NCBI GenBank assembly: GCA_034440615.1 | Contig: JAOTOM010004620.1 | Span: 164,501 to 228,500, forward strand | Length of the DNA stretch: 64,000 nt | Direction: 5' to 3' | From: Ashinkailepas kermadecensis | Taxonomy: Eukaryota > Arthropoda > Thecostraca > Neolepadidae | Part shown: positions 47,966 through 58,631 of the stretch, one piece after another | How the letters are laid out: every line of letters begins with the position of its first letter | How positions within the stretch are numbered: position 1 is the stretch's first letter | Translations under genes and position numbers: made by a program | Notes under the pieces: generated by a model | The model's input: only the letters and a program-made list of their open reading frames with translations | Databases searched by the model: none | What the model was told of the DNA's origin: nothing

Positions 47966-48139
47966 TGACATGATTTTGTTATCATTTTACAAACGGTGTG
48001 ATTTTATCATGCGCGAGTCATTGATTCCAGTGATTCTGATTCGAGAACAAGTCGCTCATATCGACTGGTGGCTAGGCTCACGCGGTGTCTTTTGAGTCGT
48101 GGATAACACCACGTAACAGCCATCAGTGCTGGCTACTCA

Positions 48140-50765
48140 GGCCAGCTTTGTATGTATCAGGCCAGCTTTGTACCGATCAGGAACCTTGCCACATTCTCAG
48201 CAACTGGACCTTGATAAGGTGATTTGTGAGGAAATCAGTAGAAACTTTCAGAGGAAATGCCTTATTCTTGGTGACTTTAATCTAAAAGGATATGAAAATG
48301 TTGGTGTTGGCTCCCCAGCATGTAAACTGTTTAGGAAATGCCTTGAAGAGGACCTGTTCTTACACCAGTTTGTAACAGAACCAACTAGGCAGGGCTCATT
48401 ATTGGACCTTGTCTTCTCGGATTTAAGTGATTTAGTTCAAGACTTGACTGTAGGAGAAACTCTGGGAAGAAGTGACCATAACATAGTGAGATTCAAGGCA
48501 CATGTAGCAGGGACAATCAAGGATAATTTGGCAAAGGTTCCAAATTTTAACAGGGCAGACTTTGACTGCATGAGAGCGGCTTTAAGTGCCATAAAATGGG
48601 AAGAAGAATTCTCCGATTTAAATGCCTGTGAAATGTGGGAAAAGTTCAAATCTTACTTGAGGGAAATTCAGATTAGACATGTCCCCAAAAGCAAAGGCGC
48701 AAAAGAAGAGTAGGAAAGCCAGCATGGTTTACACCAGATTTGACAAAAGCAATTAAGGCTAAGAAAGATGCATTTAGAGTATTTAAGGAAGCTTCAAATA
48801 TAGTAAAGCTAAGGTTTTATCAAAAAGCTAGAGACGCTGTGAAGCAGAAAACCAGAGCAGCAAAGCGAGCAAAAGAATTGGATTTGGCTAGGAACTGTAA
48901 TGGGGACAGTAAAAAGTTCTTTAGTTTCTACAAGCTAAGTAAAGTTTCAAGCACAATTGGTCCACTGGAAGTAAATGGGATTATATTGAGTGAGGATGGT
49001 GAGATGGTTGAGGAATTGAGCAAGCAGTTTAAATCAGTGTTTACATTGGAGGATGTGACTAATCTGCCAACTGTGAACCACAGCTCAGCGACAGGTGATC
49101 AGTTACATGATGTTGATTTCATTGACAGTGATGTTGTTTTGAATTGTCAGGAAAATATAGCCAAACAAGGCAGCAGGACCTGATGGAATTTATGCTAGGG
49201 TATTGCGGGAAGCTGAAAAAGAATTGGCAATTCCAGTCAGTATAATATTTTGTAGATCAGTTTCACGAAATGAAATTCCAACCGATTGGAAAAGGGCAAA
49301 TGTAGTTCCTATTTTCAAGTAAGGAGAAAGAGGGAAAGTTGAAAACTATAGGCCAGTAAGCCTCACATCACTAGTCTGCAAGGTACTTGAATCAATTATC
49401 AAGGATAAAATAGTTAGTTTTCCGGAAGGAAACAGAGTGATTCAAGATACTCAACATGGGTTTAGAAAAGGGCGATCGTGTCTCACAAATCTCTTGGACT
49501 TTTTTAATTTTGCTACAGAACAATTTGATAAGCGAAATCAGGTTGATGTAGCATGTCTTGACTTTAGCAAGGCCTTTGACAAGGTACCTCATAAACGGTT
49601 AATGATGCAGCTTCAGTCCCATGGTATTGTGGGTAACATCCTAAAATGGATAGGGTTGTGGCTTTCAGATAGACAGCAGAGAGTGATGCTAAATGGTACA
49701 AAATCATCATGGCAAAATGTTCTTAGTGGAGTCCCCCAGGGGTCAGTACTGGGACCACTATTGTTCATTATGTTTGTAAATAACATTGAAAGTGGCTTAA
49801 GCAGTAAGGTTTTGAAATTTGCAGATGATTTGAAGGTCTTTAGGGCAATAACAGGGCACAATGAGCAGGTCTTGCTGCAGAAAGACTTAGACGAGCTTGT
49901 GAAGTGGTCCGAAAAATGGCAAATGAAATTTAATTTTGATAAGTGCAAAATCATGCATGTAGGTAGGCAGCATATCAAGGCTCCATACTTGATGGGTGGC
50001 CAAGTACTATCTGTGACTCAGCAGGAGAAGGACTTAGGTGTTATTTTGAACACAAAATTGGGGGCATCAGAACAGACCAAAGAAGCCAGGAAGAAGGCAC
50101 TAAGAATGCTTCGGGCAATAAATAGGAATGTATCATACAAAAGTGAGGAAGTCATCAGGAAGCTTTATTGTGCATATGTCAGGCCACATCTGGAATATTG
50201 TGTCCAAGCTTGGTCCCCTGGTTATGAAAAAGATTGTTGGCTTTTAGAGAGAGTACAAAAGAGGGCAACACAAATGGTGAATGGTATGGGCAACCTGGCA
50301 TATGAGGAAAGATTGAAGAAATTGAATATGTTTTCACTTAGATATAGAAGGCTGAGAGGAGATCTCATCGAGGTCTTTAAATTTGTTCATGGTCAGGAAC
50401 AAGGTTATCTCAGGGAACTGTTTCGAGTTTAACAGAAATGATGCAATTAGAGGTCATCAATTCAAAATTAAAGTTAATCACAGCAGGACAAGGTTAAGAC
50501 AGTCCTTCTTCACCAACAGGGTAGTAGAACACTGGAACCAGCTGCCAGAAACCATTGTCAGTAACAACACACTGAACATCTTTAAGAACAGCATAGACAA
50601 TCATTATAAGAATAGGGGGCTTGTTTTTCTGTATTCCAGGGAGAGTTGATCAACACATTTGGTGGGCAACTGGTTCAGTGTACAGAGTGCAACCAAGAAG
50701 GGCCCTTGTGGCTCATAGTTGCACTGATCTTTTATGTCTTATGTCTTTATGTCTTTACTCATCGG
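48140..50765 (+). mobile_element. CR1-like LINE, 5'-truncated, longest copy
   Basis: Starts inside the endonuclease (CLILGDFNLKGYENV; TRQGSLLDLVF; GRSDHNIVRF). It continues through a basic linker, then the RT: PTDWKRANVVPIFK followed by a TAA stop at about 49319, ENYRPVSLTSLVCKVLE, HGFRKGRSCLTNLLDF, ACLDFSKAFDKVPHKRL, GVPQGSVLGPLLF, the catalytic FADDLKVFR (about 49820), and EKDLGVILNTKL. The C-terminal thumb and tail follow (HLEYCVQAWSPG, VVEHWNQLPETI). Breaks: a frameshift near 48705, another near 49175, the stop at 49319 and a frameshift near 50420. The central 331-codon frame is intact. The 3' end is a run of atgtcttt-type octamers, a CR1 hallmark. It is the parent-type sequence for the deleted copy at 7140-7845. 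Confidence 0.88.
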
Positions 50766-50879
50766 TGACAGTTCCGCTGCGATCGTTTCCGCACGCGGGA
50801 CAGGACGTGCAAATTAGTGGGAAGAGAGCGAGTTGAGGGGAAATCGACGACTCCCATTCGCTTAACGCTGTAAGTCGGA

Positions 50880-52010
50880 TTTTGTTCCGCCGAATTTTAA
50901 TCGATGTTGGTGCGCCGTACTGTGGCGTAGCCAAGGGGGCGAAGGGGGCAGCCCTCTGCATGGTCGGAGGGGGCCCTGGCCGCTTTGACTGGCCCGCAAG
51001 GGCCCCTCAAGGCGTCGGTGCAGGGGTCGGTAAGGTTCCCCTGGATCAGGTTGTAGTGTACCTGGACCGACGAAAGGGGCCCGGACTGACGGAAAGGGTC
51101 CCGGACCGACGAAGAGGGCCCTGAATCAACGGAGAGTGCCTCAGGAAGATGTTGAGGGATTTCGGCTGGGCTAACGTGAAGGGTTTCTAGATTGACGGAG
51201 GGGGCCCCGGATAGTTGGAAAGGCTCCCGGGCTGATGGAGAGGGCCCCGAGCCAATCTGAAGAGCCCCTGGGCTTTTGGCAGGGTCAAACCAAAGAAAGG
51301 TCCTGATGGACAGGGCCCAAGCGTTTGAAAAGAAGCTTCGGGCATGACGGAAAAGGCCCTGGATCGCCAGAATTCCCATGAGATGAATAAGGGGGAGCCG
51401 TGTTTAGTTTCCGGAGAGGATCTTGGGCCGTCAGAAAGGGCCCTTGGGCCGACGGATGGGGCCCAAGCTGTACAAGGGCCTCTGGCTTGCTGGAGGGAGC
51501 CCAAGTTGTTGAAAGAGGGCCGCCGGCCTGACAGTTGATGCCCTAGATCGCTAAGGAGGACCCAGTCACCGACGGGGAGGACCCCTAGCCGCGGGAGGAC
51601 CCCGAGCCGTCGGAAAGGGCCCAGAGCCGGTATGAAGGACCCCCTATGACGATGCGGGCCAAACACGTACAGAGATCCCCTTGCGTGATAGAGACTCAAG
51701 CTTTTGAAGAGGAACTCCAGCCGGACTGAGCCTTGAAAGGGGGTCCCTGAGCCGACGGATGGGGCACCGAACCGGACGTGCAGAGCCACTGGGTCGGCTT
51801 TGGCTCACGCTGATTGAAGGGGGCTCAGAGCTCACAGTGGGTCCAGGCCGATTAAGAGGCCCCCGAGTTACGTAGATGATCCGGGAAGAAGCGGAGGTTC
51901 TCGGTGCTGCGTAAAGGGCCTCGAAGCCCATGGAGGGACACGGACTATTAAAAAGCAGAGGCGTTTTCAAGGGGTGAGGGGGCACCCGCCCCTCTGGTGA
52001 GTCCGATGGG
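50880..52010. repeat. GC-rich degenerate repeat block (about 25-30 bp units)
   Basis: Opens with gtggcgtagccaagggggcg, a sequence often seen at the ends of arthropod non-autonomous DNA elements. It then has about 1 kb of variants of gacggaaagggcccc / gccgacggatggggc at irregular spacing, and ends in ggggtgagggggcacccgcc. The minus strand is open for up to 200 codons by composition only. Confidence 0.6.
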
Positions 52011-52743
52011 GCCTTCCAGGCGACTGCTCTGGCAGGCAGAATACAAATTTAAAAAAGGAATTAGTAAGATAATTTAACCTCGGAAAGATGTAAACGCATC
52101 TAACAGCTTGTGTCGAGAGGGCTCTTGATACCTGAAGACATCCACCCTGACGGCTGGCAAGGGCGATAAATACAAGAGAGGGCCCGCCCGAGAGCTGGAC
52201 TGCACAAGCCAGCTGGAAAGAGCGGTCTCAGCTGGAATAGCCCCTAACAGCTGAGGAATAAACAGGGTGCCTGAAGGTCAGAGAGCGCTAGGAAACTCTT
52301 TGGGTTTGCAATGGCCCCTAAGAACTGAAGAGGATTAGTGAGAGCCCATCTCAAATTTACAATTTCTTCGAGATAAGAGCTAGACTACGATGACTATTAA
52401 ATGACTATTATGACTATGACTATGACTATAACTATGACTATATAATGACTATTAAAGACTACGATGGGCCCCTAAAAGCAGGAGAGGGTCCCGGGGGATG
52501 AAAAGGATATCGTGGAAGCCGAAGAGAACTGGATTAGTATTCTTCGGTGTTTGAGAGCGGTCCCTAATGAATGAACAAGGTTCCTGCGAGATTTAAAAAA
52601 ATCCCTGTTGGCTGGCGTTTGACGTGAGGAATAGTCAGGGTCAGCTTCAGAGTTAGAATGTTCTTGAAACCACAATAGCTGTCGATAACTACACACAGCC
52701 TGATCTGGGTCTGCGATAGTGACTGTTTCTGTGTTGAGCACAG
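52011..52743. other. End of intron 4; nothing recognised
   Basis: Includes a small (TGACTA)n patch at 52388-52455; otherwise no supported feature before the exon 5 acceptor. Confidence 0.4.
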
Positions 52744-52844
52744 ATTACCAGACGACGACCCTGAGCCCGATACCCACCACGACCGCGCCCGAGTCGGCCG
52801 CCGGCTGTGTACATCTCGGCACCAGCTACCCAGACGGTGACCAG
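52744..52844 (+). CDS. VWC/mucin gene exon 5: Thr-rich linker and start of VWC domain 3
   Basis: The exon is 101 nt, phase 1 in (acceptor ctgtttctgtgttgagcacag) and phase 0 out (GACCAG|gtcagt). It encodes a Thr/Pro linker (QTTTLSPIPTTTAPES) and the VWC half-domain CVHLGTSYPDGDQ. Layout, length and phases copy exon 3. The intron that follows is only 566 bp. Confidence 0.82.
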
Positions 52845-53410
52845 GTCAGTCGGCCATCCTCTCCACAACTACTGCTGCAGTCGCCGTGCCAGCACGGCGT
52901 CACACACATCTCGCTCTAACGCGGTGATAAATTATTTGTGAAATAGGATGGAATATACCACTTGCTGAGCACTCAATAGACATCCTTTTCATGGAAGTAT
53001 GGACATCATGCTTGTTGGTGTGTGCTTATGAAGTCCCCATGAATTGTTTCTAAGAGTATTTCGCGCATAAGTATCATGCTTATCCTCACCATCATGGATT
53101 GATTATACAAGCATCTCATAACACAATCCTAGATACAGATATTTTATATGGTGTATTCTGTTAAACAATGCCATCTGCTGATACCATGACATTGCAATCG
53201 TTATATGTATCCCTATATTAGGTGTCTCCCAAATTAAACCAAAAACATGCACTTATGAACACACCATTGGTTCAAAATTGAGCTTCCAGGATTGGAACAA
53301 TATCCTAAGTGGCATGGTTCCATGCCAAATTTCTACATCCTACTGTAATCGTTTTGACATCTCTCACCTGAAAAAAAAAGTTAACACTGCTCTAATGATC
53401 CAATTGCCAG
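52845..53410 (+). other. Intron 5 (566 bp)
   Basis: Short phase-0 intron between the two halves of VWC3, from gtcagt to caattgccag. The branch-point region is AT-rich (aaaaaaaaagttaacactgc). No other feature. Confidence 0.7.
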
Positions 53411-53567
53411 ATTGCCAGCGGCGATCCGTGCCAGCACTGCTACTGTATGCATTCGGAGATGAAGTGTGCACTGCGGGACTGTGCCACTCCGCTGGACAGT
53501 AAGGACTCCTCGTGTCAACCGGTGCCGCCGTCTGTTGGCCAGTGTTGCCCCGACCTGTACCAGTGCG
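53411..53567 (+). CDS. VWC/mucin gene exon 6: second half of VWC domain 3
   Basis: The exon is 157 nt, phase 0 in (caattgccag) and phase 1 out (CAGTGCG|gtgagt). It encodes DPCQHCYC, EMKCALRDC and the closing QCCPDLYQC. It pairs with exon 5 exactly as exon 4 pairs with exon 3. Reading through the donor gives Gly-Glu-Tyr and then a TGA stop. A missed splice, or use of any downstream copy of the donor, would therefore truncate the protein just after VWC3. The donor is the first of 34 tandem copies. Confidence 0.85.
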
Positions 53568-54850
53568 GTGAGTACTGACGTGTTGTCTCCACCTGTACCA
53601 GTGCGGTGAGTACTGACGTGTTGTCTCCACCTGTACCAGTGCGGTGAGTACTGACGTGTTGTCTCCACCTGTACCAGTTCGGTGAGTACTGACGTGTTGT
53701 CTCCACCTGTACCAGTGCGGTGAGTACTGACGTGTTGTCTCCACCTGTACCAGTGCGGTGAGTACTGACGTGTTGTCTCCACCTGTACCAGTGCGGTGAG
53801 TACTGACGTGTTGTCTCCACCTGTACCAGTGCGGTGAGTACTGACGTGTTGTCTCCACCTGTACCAGTGCGGTGAGTACTGACGTGTTGTCTCCACCTGT
53901 ACCAGTGCGGTGAGTACTGACGTGTTGTCTCCACCTGTACCAGTGCGGTAAGCACTGACGTGTTGTCTCCACCTGTACCAGTGCGGTGAGTACTGACGTG
54001 TTGTCTCCACCTGTACCAGTGCGGTGAGTACTGACGTGTTGTCTCCACCTGTACCAGTGCGGTGAGCACTGACGTGTTGTCTCCACCTGTACCAGTGCGG
54101 TGAGTACTGACGTGTTGTCTCCACCTGTACCAGTGCGGTGAGCACTGACGTGTTGTCTCCACCTGTACCAGTGCGGTGAGCACTGACGTGTTGTCTCGAC
54201 CTGTACCAGTGCGTTGAGTACTGACGTGTTGTCTCCACCTGTATCAGTGCGGTGAGTACTGACGTGTTGTCTCCACCTGTACCAGTGCGGTGAGTACTGA
54301 CGTCCTGTCTCGATCTGTACCAGTGCGGTGAGTACTGACGTGTTGTCTCCACCTGTACCAGTGCGGTGAGTACTGACGTCCTGTCTCCACCTGTACCAGT
54401 GCGGTGAGTACTGACGTGTTGTCTCCACCTGTATCAGTGCGGTGAGTACTGACGTGTTGTCTCGACCTGTACCAGTGCGGTGAGTACTGACGTGTTGTCT
54501 CCACCTGTACCAGTACGATCAGTACTGACGTCTTGTCTCGATCTGTACCAGTGCGGTGAGTACTGACGTGTTGTCTCCACCTGTACCAGTGCGGTGAGTA
54601 CTGACGTGTTGTCTCCACCTGTACCAGTACGGTGAGTACTGGCGTCCTGTCTCCACCTGTACCAGTACGATGAGTACTGACGTCTTGTCTCGATCTGTAC
54701 CAATGCAGCGAGTACTGACGTCCTGTCTCGATCTTTACCAGTGTCGTTAGTATCAACATCCTATCTCGACCTGTGCCAGTGTTGTTAGTATCAACATCCT
54801 GTCTCGGTCTGTGGTAATGTGGTAAGTCACGACCTGCACTAGTGTGGTGA
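53551..54850 (+). repeat. 38-bp minisatellite of 34 units, each carrying an exon 6 splice donor
   Basis: The unit reads ctgtaccagtgcggtgagta followed by ctgacgtgttgtctccac. The donor-equivalent GT positions fall at 53568 plus exact multiples of 38 up to 54822, so there are 34 units and no indels. GT is lost in only four units (54214, 54518, 54670, 54708). Units near the 3' side are more diverged and those near exon 6 almost identical, as expected if new copies arise at the exon-proximal end. All three minus-strand frames stay open through most of the array by chance, because 38 is not a multiple of 3 and the unit lacks minus-strand stops. Confidence 0.92.
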
Positions 54851-57800
54851 TATACTACCAGCTTATAGACCTGAAACACCAAGTTCCCTTAATTGAATTG
54901 TTCAATACATTTTATAGCACTAGTTTTGTATATTAACAACATCCTGGCTCTGCTATCCGTAACAACAGCAAGCTAGTTTTACTAGTCGTGTGTGAGAATA
55001 TCGGAGCCATATACCTCGACCCAATAGCCGCATCTAGACTCTGTGTAGATGTCAAACAGCCTAAAGTGTTGACATAGTGCCCTATCCAGAATGTGTGTAA
55101 AATGTATACACATCCTGGCTCGTTAGAAAAGAGTCCTAGGTGCGTTCTGGCTGCGGAATTATCGTGCTTCAAGCGTGCCGCTATTCCAAACGAACTGCAT
55201 ATCAAGCTCTTGCCGGTATTCCTTGTGCTTGAGAAATTTAGCACCGTTCTGTTATCCCATTAAGCTGCGTCCGCCCCAATGCACCTCTTCGCACAAGGAC
55301 TTCCTTGCTGAGGTGGAGGGGCAGGGTGAAGCTAGCCAAGACGTGGATTTTTACCGACACTTTCCCGAAACTCCTCGGATTTCCGGACTTTCTTTTCAAA
55401 GGGCCCCTAGTTATACATTAGATATATATATATATTAGTATCAACATCAGAAGCGGTTTTTATTCAAAGAAGGAGTTGTAGGGCGGCCTTTCCCGCGAAC
55501 ATACAGGGCACCGCACCGAGGCACATTGATGATTTTGATAGTTAACCGACATTCATCTCTTGACAGATTACCAATATTTGAGTCGGTTATTTGGGGTCGG
55601 TTCACAAGTTCTCTCTCTTGACACCGGTATGATTTCAGGTGCTGTACCGTTAGCACGGGAATCCTATGAACCCGCCTGCTTCCTGCTATCGCTCTTCCAC
55701 AGACCCTAATGACTCTTTATACTGCTGACCGTCATTGGTCCATGTAATTGCCGGAAAGCCTATCACCACACCTGACCATCGCCAATGTTTTTGAAATAGG
55801 CACGCCAGATAGAACACCGTTGTACTGCTATCATCCGACCAGATCAGAGCCAAATGATCTCGAACTGAGCATAGACACCAAATAGTTTTCACCAGATAAT
55901 TCACCATCCCGGGACCGGACCAGAGTCATTGCTGGACTGTTCACCATCCCAGTGTCCCTGATCAGATTCTGGGCGGCTCCTGGCCTGATCTTTTTAAAAC
56001 AAGTTGCCTTATTCGCTGAAAATCATTGAAGGCGTTCCGAATAATGAATGGTTTCGCCAAGGAGGTAGGTACGTCTGACATAGTGGGTGGCACGCCACTT
56101 TAAAAGTAGATTCTGTCCACGCAATACTCACTCTTCTGAGACCATATAATAGGATTGATGGTTGAAATCCTCGCAAAGTGTCAGTTATGCCCTTGTGTTC
56201 CCCTCCCCGAAACCACGGTCATGTATTTTGCAAAGGTAGAGCTGTGGAGCCTTAGGGGAGTTTTGATTCCCCAAACTTTGTCCCCAATCTTGTTATGGAT
56301 ATTTAAATAAGAACATATTTATTATCTTTGTTTGTATGCGTGCACTTTGTCAGAAAACCCGCCAAGCTAATACCGGAACAAGTGCGCCCCATATTTCGTC
56401 GGTATTCCTGCACAAGGTCCTTATCCATTAGCAAAATACATGATCATCAACTTATGTCAATCTTATGTCCGTGACTTGTTCCCACCGTTTGTTTCAAACA
56501 CTTCTGTTGTGTACTGGGCACCGTGTATTTCATACACAAGCACCTGTGTCCGCATGGTTTTCACTTGAAGCGTTCTTTTAGCGCCTTATTTGAAGTGCAC
56601 AAATTTGAGCATGCACGTGGAAATTACGAAGTGTTATTTACCGTTGACCATAGTCAATGGTAAATAACATGTAAGTGGTGAAAGGTCAATGTCTTTGAAT
56701 CAAATCTTCCTCGTATTTGTAATCATTAACTAATGAGAGGCGAAAATATCAGCATCTACTTTCCGCGGCAATTGCACAAATATGGCATTTAAGTACCACG
56801 GAACAGGCTTTCTGCGTTATTCTAGAGATTGGGGCAACTAAAACATTATTGTTGTGCGATAAGAAAAAATGTTCGCAGGCACTTCAAAATATTACCAGGA
56901 TAAAGACCAAGCTGCAACGCCTTTAAACGTCTGGTGGACAGGTTTAAATATATTCAGGGTTAGGTGCGACTAAGGTTCCTATGATGTACGACCATCGGAT
57001 CTAGTCCCATCAAAGGATTTCTATTATGATCTGGTGAAAAGAATGAAGAACTTCCTCACACCTTGCTAGAAGCAGATAAATAATTTCAATTTCGCCACTG
57101 TGGCTGAAACTTTTGGTATATCTGTGTCAACTTCCTGAATAATTTCAAGAATAGAACTAAGATGATGTCCGTACAGACTGCGTGCCGCGTTATGTCTTAG
57201 CGAGTCGCCCAACGCATACAGAGTGGCATTTTGTCAATGGCTTATTGAATGATCGAGAGGGTTTCAAGACAGCGACTTGGAACGGCGAAAAGTGGTGTTC
57301 GTACCATTTCCTCAATCGACAAAATAAACGATGCTGGGCTCCATGCAATCCTACCGTCGAAGCTAAGTGCAAACTTCAGGGCGGTGCGAAAGTCATGTGT
57401 TGAGCGACCATTATTGAAAGAAGGATCTTTTTCCACCGGTTCAGTCCCAAAACAGTTGTTGACGGCCATGCCTTGAGGCCCTGAGAACGGTGATGCGGCC
57501 AAATGTGCACGCCCCGGCCATGAGGCAGTATATTTGGCGCACTAGTTCCAGCAGAACGGCGCCTCTGTGTACGCCACAGCAGCGGCCCGAGCTTGGCCCA
57601 GCCACAGGTTCGGAGCTTGTGTCATCATTCGTCTCACCGACATCCCGTGGTGCGCTCCAAGTCCTGACTGGTCACCGTTGGACTATTAGTTCTGGTCTGT
57701 GGCCAGGACCGAGATAAGGAGTATGTCTATCGTCACGTTGAATGGTTTAAGAAGGGCTGTGGAAGACTTCGTAGATACCATGTCCACAGAAGAGGTGAGG

Positions 57801-58303
57801 AGTCGGCGCGTGGCCGCCCCGACCGGGCCGAAAAGTGTTGCAAAAAGAGGGAGACTGCGCTGTGAGAGTGCAAGGTGTCCAAGCTTTCATGAGTATCGAG
57901 CACTGCTGTGTTGTTCTCTGGTGGAAGCATACTGCTATCTGTTGCTGTCAAATGCTTTAAAAGTGGTGGATAGAACAGAAAATGTTGCGTGAGACCATGA
58001 TTGGGGCGCTTAACGAGGGTTCAGAATGATACCCGCATAGTCGCTAAGCATAAGAAGCATCACGAATTATCCCATGATAACCAACAGCATCTCAAAGTTT
58101 GGAAGTGATTGAATGTTTTTCATGTTGAAATAAGACACCTAAAAATGACAGTTCCAGTTGAAAAATCTTGTAAATTGAGCATGCCAGTGACGGCTAATTG
58201 AGTACCGCATGGCTCAGTTTGAGTGATTGCAGTCATGCTGTCGCAGCATTAGGAATATGTGCACTCCTCTAAGTACGTTTTTGTGTAATCGTGCTCTGAA
58301 GTT
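54851..58303. other. Intron 6 interior; no gene recognised
   Basis: No recognisable RT, transposase or VWC pattern. At 57182-57502 open frames overlap on both strands; the minus-strand one (57242-57502) and its neighbour look protein-like but are not identifiable. 57776-57835 (ccatgtccacagaagaggt, then cggcgc-tggccgcccc) recurs at 58437-58485. Confidence 0.35.
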
Positions 58304-58570
58304 TGGATCTGTGACGAAGCTCTGTTTTCCGCTCTGTGGTGTAATTATTACCGTGTGATAGGCAGTCGTCGAATCTGTGGCGAAGCTCTGTTTTCCGCTC
58401 TGTGATGTATTGCGGACAGCGACGTTCCTACGCCTATGACCATGTCCACAGAAGAGGTAATCAGAGCGGCGCATAGCCGCCCCGTTCTGTGATGTATTGC
58501 GTCTGATAGGCAGCGAATCGTCGGATCTGTGGAGAAATTCCATGTTCCGCTCTGTGATGTACCACGGACC
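58304..58570 (+). repeat. Degenerate tandem repeat just upstream of exon 7
   Basis: Three to four copies of tctgtgacgaagctctgttt plus tccgctctgtg-type sequence, with a partial copy of the 57.78-kb block inserted. It ends about 60 bp before the exon 7 acceptor. Confidence 0.7.
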
Positions 58571-58631
58571 GTGTGTTAGGCAGGGATTCGCATTCACCGG
58601 CTTATTTGAGTCACGACCATCTGTTTTTCAG

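Noticed and set aside
53551..54850. CRISPR array
   Set aside because: Eukaryotic locus; units are contiguous with no unique spacers.
53364..54882. Long minus-strand frames (up to 354 codons) of His/Arg/Thr-rich repeats
   Set aside because: They are the reverse reading of the 38-bp splice-donor array. All three minus frames are open because the unit has no minus-strand stop; no gene signal.
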